Source: Thioalkalivibrio sp.
Lineage (GTDB): Bacteria; Pseudomonadota; Gammaproteobacteria; Ectothiorhodospirales; Ectothiorhodospiraceae
NCBI GenBank assembly: GCA_007136145.1
Contig: SLHN01000141.1
Location: 1 to 5,063, forward strand
Reading direction: 5' to 3'
DNA: 5,063 nucleotides
Shown: in pieces, positions 1 to 5,063 of the stretch
Layout: the number at the start of each line of letters is the position of its first letter
How positions within the stretch are numbered: position 1 is the first letter of the stretch
Translations under genes and position numbers: made by a program
Notes under the pieces: generated by a model
Databases searched by the model: none
Seen by the model: the letters and a program-made list of their open reading frames with translations, nothing else
Told to the model about the DNA's origin: nothing

Positions 1-1490
1 GTCCTGGCGCGTCAATGACACGCGAGGAGAAACTGCGTATCGCCCATCTGCTTGAGAAACTCCAGGTGGATGTGATCGAAGCCGGTTTTCCAGCCGCCAG
101 CCCGGGTGATTTCGAGGCGGTTCGCGGCGTCGCGCGGGCGGTCACCGACAGTCGTGTCTGCGGCCTGACCCGAGCCCGTGCCGAGGATATCGACCGCGCC
201 GCCGAAGCACTGAAGGATGCGGTTGCCCCGCGTATCCATACGTTCATCGCAACGAGTCCGATCCATATGCAGCATAAACTGCGCATGACGCCGGACCAGG
301 TCGTGGAACACGCGGTGGCCGCGATCCGGCACGCGCGCAACTATACCGACGACGTCGAATTTTCCGCCGAGGATGCCGGACGTTCGGAAATCGACTTCCT
401 GTGCCGCGTGATCGAGGCTGCGATCGATGCCGGCGCCCGAACGATCAATATTCCCGATACCGTCGGCTATGCGATTCCCGAGCAGTTCGGGGCGACGATC
501 GCGACACTGCTGGAGCGGGTTCCGAATTCCGACAAGGCGGTATTCTCGGTACATTGCCACAATGACCTTGGCCTGGCGGTAGCCAATTCGCTGGCGGCGG
601 TGCTCAATGGCGCTCGCCAGGTCGAGTGCACCATCAATGCCCTGGGCGAGCGCGCCGGTAATGCTTCGCTGGAAGAGATCGTGATGGCCGTGCGCACCCG
701 GCAGGATATCTTCCCGGTGGAAACCCGGATCGATGCCACCCAGATCGTGCCGTGTTCGCGGCTGGTTTCCAACGTGACCGGATTCCCGGTGCAGCCCAAC
801 AAGGCCATTGTCGGGGCCAATGCCTTCGCGCACGAATCGGGAATTCATCAGGACGGCGTGCTGAAGCACCGCGATACTTACGAGATCATGCGTGCCGAGG
901 ACGTCGGCTGGAGCGCGAACCGGATGGTGCTGGGCAAGCACTCCGGACGCAACGCGCTGCGCACCCGCCTGCTCGAACTCGGTATCGAGTTCGCGACGGC
1001 AGCGGAACTCGATGAAGTTTTCGCGCGGTTCAAGGACCTGGCCGACAAGAAGCACGACATTTTCGACGAGGATTTGCAGGCCCTGGTGTCGGAATTGGCG
1101 CCAGAGGCCTCCGATCGCTATCGCCTGAAGTTCCTGCAAGTGTGTTCCGAAACGGGTACGACGCCGCGCGCCGAAGTGCATCTCGAGGTGGATGGGGTAG
1201 TGCATGAAGGCGTTGCCGAGGGAGGCGGTCCGGTCGATGCCAGTTTCCAGGCTGTAGAATCGATCGTGAGCAGTGGCACCGAGTTGCTGCTGTATTCGGT
1301 GAACAACATCACTTCGGGCACCGATGCCCAGGGCGAAGTCACCGTACGGCTGTCGCGCGGCGGTCGTATCGTCAACGGGCAGGGCGCGGATACGGATATC
1401 GTGATCGCATCGGTCAAGGCCTACCTCAATGCGCTGAATCGCCTGACCATCCCCGCGGCCAGGGCGCACCCGCAGCACGACGGCGTGTGA
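1..1490 (+). CDS. leuA: 2-isopropylmalate synthase, 5' end cut by window edge
   Basis: LeuA condenses acetyl-CoA with 2-oxoisovalerate to 2-isopropylmalate, the first committed step of leucine synthesis, in the cytoplasm. The reading frame enters from the left (first full codon at 3, reading PGAS before the Met at 15), so the Met at 15 is internal. The usual start and the catalytic DTTLRDGEQ motif, about 20 residues, lie outside the window. Numbering from that Met, visible landmarks are VDVIEAGFPAASPGDFEAV (18-36), the metal-binding HCHND (180-184; H180 and H182), GERAGNASLEE (211-221) with the metal-ligand Asn, ESGIHQDG (274-281) and GKHSGRNAL (307-315). The C-terminal third carries the LeuA dimerisation/allosteric domain, with GGGPVDA (403-409) and GADTDIVIASVKAY (457-470), so the leucine feedback domain is present. 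The visible 495 residues plus the missing N-terminus fit the usual length of about 515. The stop overlaps the next gene by 4 bases. Identification is secure; leucine inhibition is inferred from the family. Confidence 0.97.
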   Translation, partial: PGASMTREEKLRIAHLLEKLQVDVIEAGFPAASPGDFEAVRGVARAVTDSRVCGLTRARAEDIDRAAEALKDAVAPRIHTFIATSPIHMQHKLRMTPDQVVEHAVAAIRHARNYTDDVEFSAEDAGRSEIDFLCRVIEAAIDAGARTINIPDTVGYAIPEQFGATIATLLERVPNSDKAVFSVHCHNDLGLAVANSLAAVLNGARQVECTINALGERAGNASLEEIVMAVRTRQDIFPVETRIDATQIVPCSRLVSNVTGFPVQPNKAIVGANAFAHESGIHQDGVLKHRDTYEIMRAEDVGWSANRMVLGKHSGRNALRTRLLELGIEFATAAELDEVFARFKDLADKKHDIFDEDLQALVSELAPEASDRYRLKFLQVCSETGTTPRAEVHLEVDGVVHEGVAEGGGPVDASFQAVESIVSSGTELLLYSVNNITSGTDAQGEVTVRLSRGGRIVNGQGADTDIVIASVKAYLNALNRLTIPAARAHPQHDGV

Positions 1491-2218
1491 ATCCCGGCGT
1501 GTTCCTGACCCAACGCAAGCGGGAGGTTCTGCGGGAGATGGGGATCACGGTCTGGGTCCGACGTGAGCGAGGCCCGATCCCCGAGACCAACCCCCATTCC
1601 GAGGCGCCCGTTGCGATATCCGCCGAGTGTTTGCCGGCCGCCGATTTGCCTTCGGTGGAGACTCTGGGTTGGGACGAGCTGCGTTCGCGCGTCGACGCCT
1701 GCACGCGCTGCGAGGAACTGGCGTCAACGCGGACCCAGACGGTTTTCGGAGTCGGTGCCCATGACGCGGACTGGCTGTTCATTGGCGAGGCGCCCGGTGC
1801 CGAGGAGGACCGGCGGGGCGAGCCGTTCGTCGGCCGTGCCGGACAACTGCTCGACAACATGCTCGCGGCATTGGACCTGCACCGTGGCGACAATGTCTAT
1901 ATCGCCAATATCCTGAAATGCCGCCCGCCAGGGAACCGCAATCCCCGGCCGGACGAGGCCGCGGCGTGTCGCGGATACCTCGATCGCCAGATCGACCTCG
2001 TCGGACCACGTGTGATCGTGGCGCTGGGCCGGGTTGCCGCGCAGGCGCTGCTGGATACCGATTTGCCGCTCGGGCGGCTGCGTGGTGGTGAACACCGGTA
2101 CCGGGAGACTCCGGTGGTAGTGACCTACCATCCGGCCTATCTGTTGCGTACTCCGGGTGACAAGGCCAAGGCGTGGCAGGATCTGCGTAACGCGCGCGCA
2201 CTGATGCGCGACGTCTGA
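1487..2218 (+). CDS. Uracil-DNA glycosylase, family 4 (4Fe-4S type)
   Basis: This 243-residue enzyme is predicted to excise uracil from DNA after cytosine deamination or dUMP misincorporation, starting base-excision repair. Four cysteines expected to hold the 4Fe-4S cluster are present: C72 and C75 (CTRC), C145 (NILKC) and C161, with 15 residues between the last two. The active-site motif GEAPGAEEDRRGEPFVG spans 100-116, with FVGRAGQLLD following, and the late motif HPAYLLR is at 215-221. The N-terminal REMGITVWVRR (16-26) is a lead segment often seen in proteobacterial members; residues 27-60 form a low-complexity linker rich in Pro, Glu and Ala. The start is GTG at 1487, inside the end of leuA (GTGA overlap), with no clear Shine-Dalgarno, so translation may be coupled to leuA. 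A second in-frame GTG at 1499 is an alternative. Family 4 and family 5 enzymes are related, but the GEAPG motif and the Cys pattern favour family 4. Confidence 0.93.
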   Translation: MNPGVFLTQRKREVLREMGITVWVRRERGPIPETNPHSEAPVAISAECLPAADLPSVETLGWDELRSRVDACTRCEELASTRTQTVFGVGAHDADWLFIGEAPGAEEDRRGEPFVGRAGQLLDNMLAALDLHRGDNVYIANILKCRPPGNRNPRPDEAAACRGYLDRQIDLVGPRVIVALGRVAAQALLDTDLPLGRLRGGEHRYRETPVVVTYHPAYLLRTPGDKAKAWQDLRNARALMRDV

Positions 2219-2220
2219 TC

Positions 2221-2235
2221 CGGGGAATTTCCCCG
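2221..2235. repeat. Perfect 7-bp palindrome just after the uracil-DNA glycosylase stop
   Basis: CGGGGAA and TTCCCCG flank a single T, beginning 2 bases after the stop codon at 2216-2218. As RNA it can form a 5-bp GC stem with a 5-base loop. No T-run follows, so it is a poor intrinsic terminator. It could be an mRNA 3' end or processing structure, a protein-binding site, or chance. The rest of the gap to rimI (2236-2301) shows no convincing promoter. Confidence 0.4.
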
Positions 2236-2301
2236 TCCGCGATCGCGTCCGAGCCAGAAACATGTATCTTCAGCCGCGTTTCGGAGCGGCCGGGGGGCCT
2301 G

Positions 2302-2763
2302 ATGAATGCTTGCGTTGAACCACGCCCGGGTCTCCGCCGGATGGTGCCGGCGGATGTTGGACGGGTGATGGAAATCGAGACTGCTGCCTACCCCTTTCCC
2401 TGGACCAGGGGCATCTTTCAGGATTGTCTGCGGGTTGGCTACGCCTGCTGGGTCGCGGAACTCGATGGTGACTTGATAGGCCACGCGGTGTTGACTATCG
2501 CAGCCGACGAGGCGCACCTGCTCAACCTGACCATTGGCGTCCAGCATCAGCGTCGCGGGTTTGGACGGTTCCTGCTGCGCGAAATCATCACTCAGGCGCG
2601 CGCAGGTGGGGTAGAGTCCTTGTTCCTGGAGGTGCGACCGTCGAACCGGGGTGCGTTGCAACTGTACCGCTCCGAGGGATTCACCCTGGTGGGCACGCGA
2701 CCACGGTACTATCCCGGACACAAGGAACGCGAGGATGCATTGGTGTTCTCGCTCCGCTTTTGA
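2302..2763 (+). CDS. rimI: Ribosomal protein S18-alanine N-acetyltransferase RimI (GNAT family)
   Basis: RimI acetylates the N-terminal alanine of ribosomal protein S18 using acetyl-CoA. The 153-residue protein covers the whole GNAT fold. An early segment, AYPFPWTRGIF (29-39), matches the AFPW segment typical of RimI. The acetyl-CoA pyrophosphate loop is QRRGFG (83-88) after LLNLTIGV (73-80). LFLEVRPSN (107-115) and ALQLYRSEGF (118-127) follow; E110 and Y122 have the same 12-residue spacing as the catalytic Glu103 and Tyr115 of the Salmonella enzyme. RYYP (135-138) and EDAL (143-146) are the usual C-terminal RimI motifs. The ATG at 2302 is chosen because it leaves a short N-terminus similar to known RimI; upstream there is only a G-run at 2292-2297 as a weak ribosome site, and the ATG at 2341 is a less likely start. 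tsaB, a frequent neighbour of rimI elsewhere, is not here. A hairpin terminator follows. Confidence 0.92.
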   Translation: MNACVEPRPGLRRMVPADVGRVMEIETAAYPFPWTRGIFQDCLRVGYACWVAELDGDLIGHAVLTIAADEAHLLNLTIGVQHQRRGFGRFLLREIITQARAGGVESLFLEVRPSNRGALQLYRSEGFTLVGTRPRYYPGHKEREDALVFSLRF

Positions 2764-2797
2764 AAAGCGATGGATGCAACCTGATCAAACGATCCGT

Positions 2798-2830
2798 GTT
2801 TACCGTGGGTGCTCCGCGGTAAGCCCTTTT
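2798..2830 (+). terminator. Likely intrinsic terminator after rimI
   Basis: TTACCGTGG (2800-2808) pairs with CCGCGGTAA (2814-2822) around the loop GTGCT, giving nine pairs with one G-U. Two further pairs (2799 with 2823, a wobble, and 2798 with 2824) can extend it. It is followed by CC and TTTT (2827-2830). It lies about 35 bases after the rimI stop, a normal position. The T-run is short, so efficiency may be moderate. Confidence 0.6.
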
Positions 2831-2956
2831 CACGCGCGAACTCTTTATCCGGTCCGAAAGCGGTTCCTGGGTATCCGCCGGCGTTGTGGAACTCGGGATG
2901 ATGATGTGATCCAAAACCCGGTCAGTGCGTTACCATATCGAATCCGAAGGGTTGCC
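2831..2956 (+). promoter_or_regulatory. Gap expected to hold the promoter of the Sel1-repeat gene
   Basis: The Sel1 gene follows a terminator and so should have its own promoter here. No strong sigma-70 pair is visible. Weak candidates are TTGTGG (2884-2889) with TGTGAT (2905-2910) at a short 15-base spacing, or TACCAT (2931-2936) as a -10 without a clear -35. Short reading frames across this gap show no recognisable protein. The assignment rests on position only. Confidence 0.25.
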
Positions 2957-2963
2957 AAGAGGG
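2957..2963 (+). promoter_or_regulatory. Ribosome binding site of the Sel1-repeat gene
   Basis: AAGAGGG lies 7 bases before the ATG at 2971. It is the clearest Shine-Dalgarno in the window and supports this start, which also places a signal peptide exactly at the N-terminus. Confidence 0.7.
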
Positions 2964-2970
2964 TGCCGAA

Positions 2971-3762
2971 ATGTATACGAGGTTCGCTTTGTCGTCGCTT
3001 GTTGTCCTGTTTCTGGCGAGCATGTTCGCGGGTTCCGCATGGGGCAAGGCTCCGACCGGGGCCGAACGGGAACAGGAGCTCCTGCGCATCTGGTACGAGA
3101 TCCGTGAGGGAGTGGCCGCGAAGGGAGATCCGGACGCCAAGTACGATGTGGCGGTCGCGAACTTCCTCGCTCATGGCACCTCGCAGGATTATTCCAAGGC
3201 CGCGAACTGGTTCCGCCGCGCGGCCGATCGAGGGCACGCCGGTGCGCACTATTACCTCGGTTACATGTACGCGATGGGTGTCGGGGTGGAGTCTGACAAG
3301 GAAAGCAGCGCGACGCATTATCTGCGTGCAGCGGAGCTCGGCCATCCCGAGGCGCAGTATCTGATCGGTAGTCGCTATGCCGCGGGCGAAGGGTTCACCC
3401 GCGATCGGGGCGAGGCACTGAAGTGGATGACCAAGGCGGCTGAAAAGGGTGTGCCCGGGGCTCAATTCTACCTTGGGCAGGTACACGAGCTTGGCTACGG
3501 GGTCAGGCCTGATACGGAGGCAGCGGTCCGTTGGTACAAGGCGGCCGCCAATCAGGGCGAGAAATCCGCCCAGAACCGGCTGGGGGAGCTTTACCTTGCC
3601 GGGCAGGGAGTTTCTCGGGATTCGTCGGAGGCCTATCTCTGGTTCAGCCTGGCAGCCAACGAGGAAGGGATCGCGGCAGCGAGCCGGTCGCTGAGTCGCA
3701 GTCAAAGGGAGGCGGCGGACGAGCGCGTGCGCGAGCACAACGGGCTGGCGATGACCCGATAG
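2971..3762 (+). CDS. Exported Sel1-like repeat protein
   Basis: This 263-residue protein is predicted to be secreted through Sec into the periplasm. Residues 1-25 form a signal peptide: a short basic start (MYTR), a hydrophobic core (about 6-20) and a likely signal peptidase I site after AWG (23-25) or after GSA (21-23). No Cys lipobox is present, so it is not an obvious lipoprotein. After a charged helical stretch (31-50) come about five Sel1-like repeats of 36 residues: 55-89 (degenerate), 90-125, 126-161, 162-197 and 198-230. They show the expected LG..Y..G.GV..D...A..WY..AA..G pattern, for example YYLGYMYAMGVGV (94-106) and AVRWYKAAANQGE (185-197). The tail (about 231-263) is charged and helical, as is common after the last repeat. 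Such alpha-solenoids act as protein-interaction scaffolds; the partner and role cannot be read from the sequence. The gene stands between a terminator and a 181-base gap, so it is probably a single transcription unit. Confidence 0.9.
   Translation: MYTRFALSSLVVLFLASMFAGSAWGKAPTGAEREQELLRIWYEIREGVAAKGDPDAKYDVAVANFLAHGTSQDYSKAANWFRRAADRGHAGAHYYLGYMYAMGVGVESDKESSATHYLRAAELGHPEAQYLIGSRYAAGEGFTRDRGEALKWMTKAAEKGVPGAQFYLGQVHELGYGVRPDTEAAVRWYKAAANQGEKSAQNRLGELYLAGQGVSRDSSEAYLWFSLAANEEGIAAASRSLSRSQREAADERVREHNGLAMTR
3133..3660 (+). repeat. Coding tandem array of about five Sel1-like repeats
   Basis: The units are about 108 bases each (36 codons), starting near 3133, 3238, 3346, 3454 and 3562. Repetition is clear at the protein level, while the DNA units have diverged. 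This points to an old, stable array rather than a recent duplication. The first unit is the weakest match, lacking the usual LG and GxGV positions. Confidence 0.75.
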
Positions 3763-3787
3763 CGGCAATCCATGGTCTGTTCAGCGT

Positions 3788-3811
3788 TCCGGATCGACCG
3801 GATTGCTTTTT
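3788..3811 (+). terminator. Weak candidate terminator after the Sel1-repeat gene
   Basis: TCCGG (3788-3792) can pair with CCGGA (3798-3802) around ATCGA. TTGC and then TTTTT (3807-3811) follow, 26 bases after the stop. The stem is only five pairs and the T-run is offset by four bases, so this is a low-confidence call. Confidence 0.3.
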
Positions 3812-3855
3812 CGGCTTCAGACGGTGCGTTCGGCAGGACCGAGATGAAACCAGCG

Positions 3856-3886
3856 GGCTGACCTGGCGTGGGTCGCCAGGTCAGCC
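3856..3886. repeat. Perfect 13-bp inverted repeat (strong hairpin)
   Basis: GGCTGACCTGGCG (3856-3868) and CGCCAGGTCAGCC (3874-3886) are exact reverse complements around the loop TGGGT. This is the most stable simple hairpin visible in the window. Neither side has a T-run, so it is not a standard intrinsic terminator on either strand. It sits 57 bases before the start of the HAD-UbiA gene. It might be an operator, an mRNA leader structure, a terminator acting without a U-tract, or a processing or stabilising element. Confidence 0.6.
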
Positions 3887-3910
3887 GGGGCAATCACGGG
3901 GTCGCCCGAA

Positions 3911-3930
3911 CCTCCATGCCACAATGGAGG
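3911..3930 (+). promoter_or_regulatory. Leader hairpin enclosing the Shine-Dalgarno of the HAD-UbiA gene
   Basis: CCTCCAT (3911-3917) pairs perfectly with ATGGAGG (3924-3930) around GCCACA. The second arm contains GGAGG (3926-3930), the only Shine-Dalgarno-like sequence near the ATG at 3944. The spacing of 13 bases is longer than ideal. If the stem forms, the ribosome site is masked, suggesting possible translational control. The inverted repeat is plain in the sequence; the regulatory role is inferred. Confidence 0.4.
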
Positions 3931-3943
3931 ATATTTCCTTGCA

Positions 3944-5063
3944 ATGTCTTTAGAACCGGGTGACTTTCGCGCCGGGTCCAGTGCGGAATCGGCCTCGGTG
4001 TCAGCGACACCTCTGGTCATTGACCTCGACGGTACCCTTCTCCGGTCTGACCTGCTGCTCGAGGCCGGGCTTCTGTTTCTGCGGGATCGGCCGCTGGCTT
4101 TCTGGCAACCTCTGGTCTGGCTCAAGAGCGGGAGAGCCGTTCTGAAGGAGCGCCTGGCGGCGACGATTCGGATCGATGTCGACCATCTTCCTTTCGATCT
4201 TGAGGTGTTGGCCTGGGTTCGAGCGGAACGGAATGCGGGCCGCACCATCGTGCTGGCTACCGCCAGCCACCATGCCTGGGCACGACAGATTGCCGACCAC
4301 CTGCAGGTGTTTGACGACGTCCTGGCTACCGACGGCACTCGCAACCTGTCGGCCGGGAACAAGCGCGATGTCCTGGTGGAACGCTATGGCGAACGCGGTT
4401 TCGACTATGTCGGCAACGCTCACGACGACCTTCCGGTCCTCCAGGTCGCTCGCCGCGGCTACCTGGTGAAGCCACAACCGGGGCTGATACGGAGGGTGAA
4501 GGCGTTGGGCACTCCGGTGGAGGTTCTGGTCGCCGGGGGGACGTCGGTCAACACCTGGTTCAAGGCCCTGCGGCTCCATCAATGGCTGAAGAACCTGCTT
4601 ATTTTTGTGCCGCTGCTGGCATCCCACCAGATCGCCGACCCGATGCTGGTGACCCAGGGTGTTCTCGCATTCCTCTTTTTCGGGCTCTGTGCCTCCAGCG
4701 TCTACCTGCTGAACGATCTCCTGGACCTGCCCGAGGACCGGCGGCACCCGACCAAGCACGCACGCCCCCTGGCTTGTGGCGCGCTGTCGGTGAAAACCGG
4801 CCTGGTGGCGGTGCCGATCCTGCTGCTACTCGCCTTTGCCGGTGCAGTCGTTTTTCTGCCCTGGGTGTTCACCGCGGTACTGGCGGTGTATTACGTGCTC
4901 ACGGTGGCATATTCGATCGACCTCAAGCGACGGATGATGGTCGATGTCCTGGTGCTGGCGGCGTTGTACACAATCCGCGTGATCGCCGGCGCCGCGGCCT
5001 TGGGTCTCGGATTGACCTTCTGGATTCTGGCTTTCTCCATGTTCATGTTCCTGAGCCTTGCGA
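3944..5063 (+). CDS. HAD phosphatase-UbiA transferase fusion, 3' end cut by window edge
   Basis: The 373 visible residues hold two domains. Residues about 24-190 are HAD-like: motif I DLDGT (27-31), motif II around LATAS (104-108), the motif III Lys K140 in GNKRD, and motif IV GNAHDD (157-162), so the catalytic set looks intact. From about 205 a polytopic UbiA-type domain begins at ALRLHQWLKNLLIF (208-221). Its Asp-rich motif is NDLLDLPED (257-265), followed by RRHPTKHARPLACG (266-279), then YSIDLKR (323-329) and VDVLVLAALYTIRVIAGA (333-350). About six membrane segments are visible; the rest lies past the edge. These motifs resemble decaprenyl-phosphate phosphoribosyltransferase, which moves phosphoribose from PRPP to a polyprenyl phosphate at the inner membrane. 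The HAD domain may then remove the 5-phosphate (inference). The ATG at 3944 is the first usable start, as no in-frame ATG, GTG or TTG occurs back to the stop at 3845. Another prenyl acceptor or substrate remains possible. Confidence 0.88.
   Translation, partial: MSLEPGDFRAGSSAESASVSATPLVIDLDGTLLRSDLLLEAGLLFLRDRPLAFWQPLVWLKSGRAVLKERLAATIRIDVDHLPFDLEVLAWVRAERNAGRTIVLATASHHAWARQIADHLQVFDDVLATDGTRNLSAGNKRDVLVERYGERGFDYVGNAHDDLPVLQVARRGYLVKPQPGLIRRVKALGTPVEVLVAGGTSVNTWFKALRLHQWLKNLLIFVPLLASHQIADPMLVTQGVLAFLFFGLCASSVYLLNDLLDLPEDRRHPTKHARPLACGALSVKTGLVAVPILLLLAFAGAVVFLPWVFTAVLAVYYVLTVAYSIDLKRRMMVDVLVLAALYTIRVIAGAAALGLGLTFWILAFSMFMFLSLA

Noticed and set aside
12..1478. 488-codon open frame on the - strand across all of leuA
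   Set aside because: It is a mirror of a strongly conserved LeuA coding frame in GC-rich DNA, where stop codons are rare in the opposite strand. Its translation shows no recognisable domain and it has no ribosome site of its own.
2238..2249. GCGATCGC-type palindrome in the gap before rimI
   Set aside because: Short self-complementary 8-mers of this kind are expected in GC-rich DNA, and nothing nearby suggests a functional site.
1724..2263. 179-codon open frame on the - strand over the uracil-DNA glycosylase gene
   Set aside because: It overlaps a gene with all four cluster cysteines and both active-site motifs; no domain is recognisable in the antisense product.
2651..3364. 237-codon + strand frame spanning the end of rimI, the gap and half of the Sel1 gene
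   Set aside because: It runs out of frame through two well-supported genes and a terminator hairpin, and its product is Arg/Ser-rich without any motif.
2845..3768. 307-codon open frame on the - strand opposite the Sel1-repeat gene
   Set aside because: The + strand frame has a signal peptide, a Shine-Dalgarno and five Sel1-like repeats. The - strand product is Arg/Pro-rich without a recognisable motif.
3531..3953. 140-codon + strand frame across the end of the Sel1 gene and the following gap
   Set aside because: It is out of frame with Sel1 and its product is Gly/Arg-rich low-complexity sequence. Only its last 9 codons (3924-3953) are mentioned, as a possible leader peptide, and that is speculative.
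4001..4759. 252-codon open frame on the - strand opposite the HAD-UbiA gene
   Set aside because: The + frame carries complete HAD and UbiA motifs; the antisense product is a composition artefact.

Overview
This window looks like chromosomal DNA from a GC-rich Gram-negative bacterium, most likely a gammaproteobacterium. That placement is an inference from the style of the encoded LeuA, family 4 uracil-DNA glycosylase and RimI proteins, the high GC at third codon positions, and a Sec-exported Sel1 protein. No rRNA, tRNA, phage, transposase or CRISPR signal is visible. All five genes are on the + strand; the first and last run off the window edges.

Layout: (1) leuA, lacking only its first roughly 20 codons, makes 2-isopropylmalate synthase, the committed step of leucine synthesis. 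(2) It overlaps by 4 bases (GTGA) a family 4 (4Fe-4S) uracil-DNA glycosylase gene. (3) After an 83-base gap containing a short palindrome comes rimI, the acetyltransferase for ribosomal protein S18, followed by a credible intrinsic terminator at 2798-2830. (4) A separate unit encodes an exported protein with about five Sel1-like repeats, preceded by a good Shine-Dalgarno. (5) A 181-base gap with three inverted repeats leads to a gene not closed within the window: a HAD-type phosphatase domain fused to a UbiA-type membrane prenyl/phosphoribosyl transferase of the decaprenyl-phosphate phosphoribosyltransferase type.

The first three genes are housekeeping functions (amino acid synthesis, base-excision repair, ribosomal protein modification) packed as a likely co-transcribed group with no obvious shared pathway. 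The Sel1 gene appears to be its own unit. The most informative part is the right end: the HAD-UbiA fusion suggests synthesis of a polyprenyl-phosphate-linked pentose, possibly a donor for an envelope glycan, and its Shine-Dalgarno lies in one arm of a perfect hairpin next to a second, stronger 13-bp hairpin. I see no convincing entirely new system; the best leads are that leader region and the fusion enzyme.
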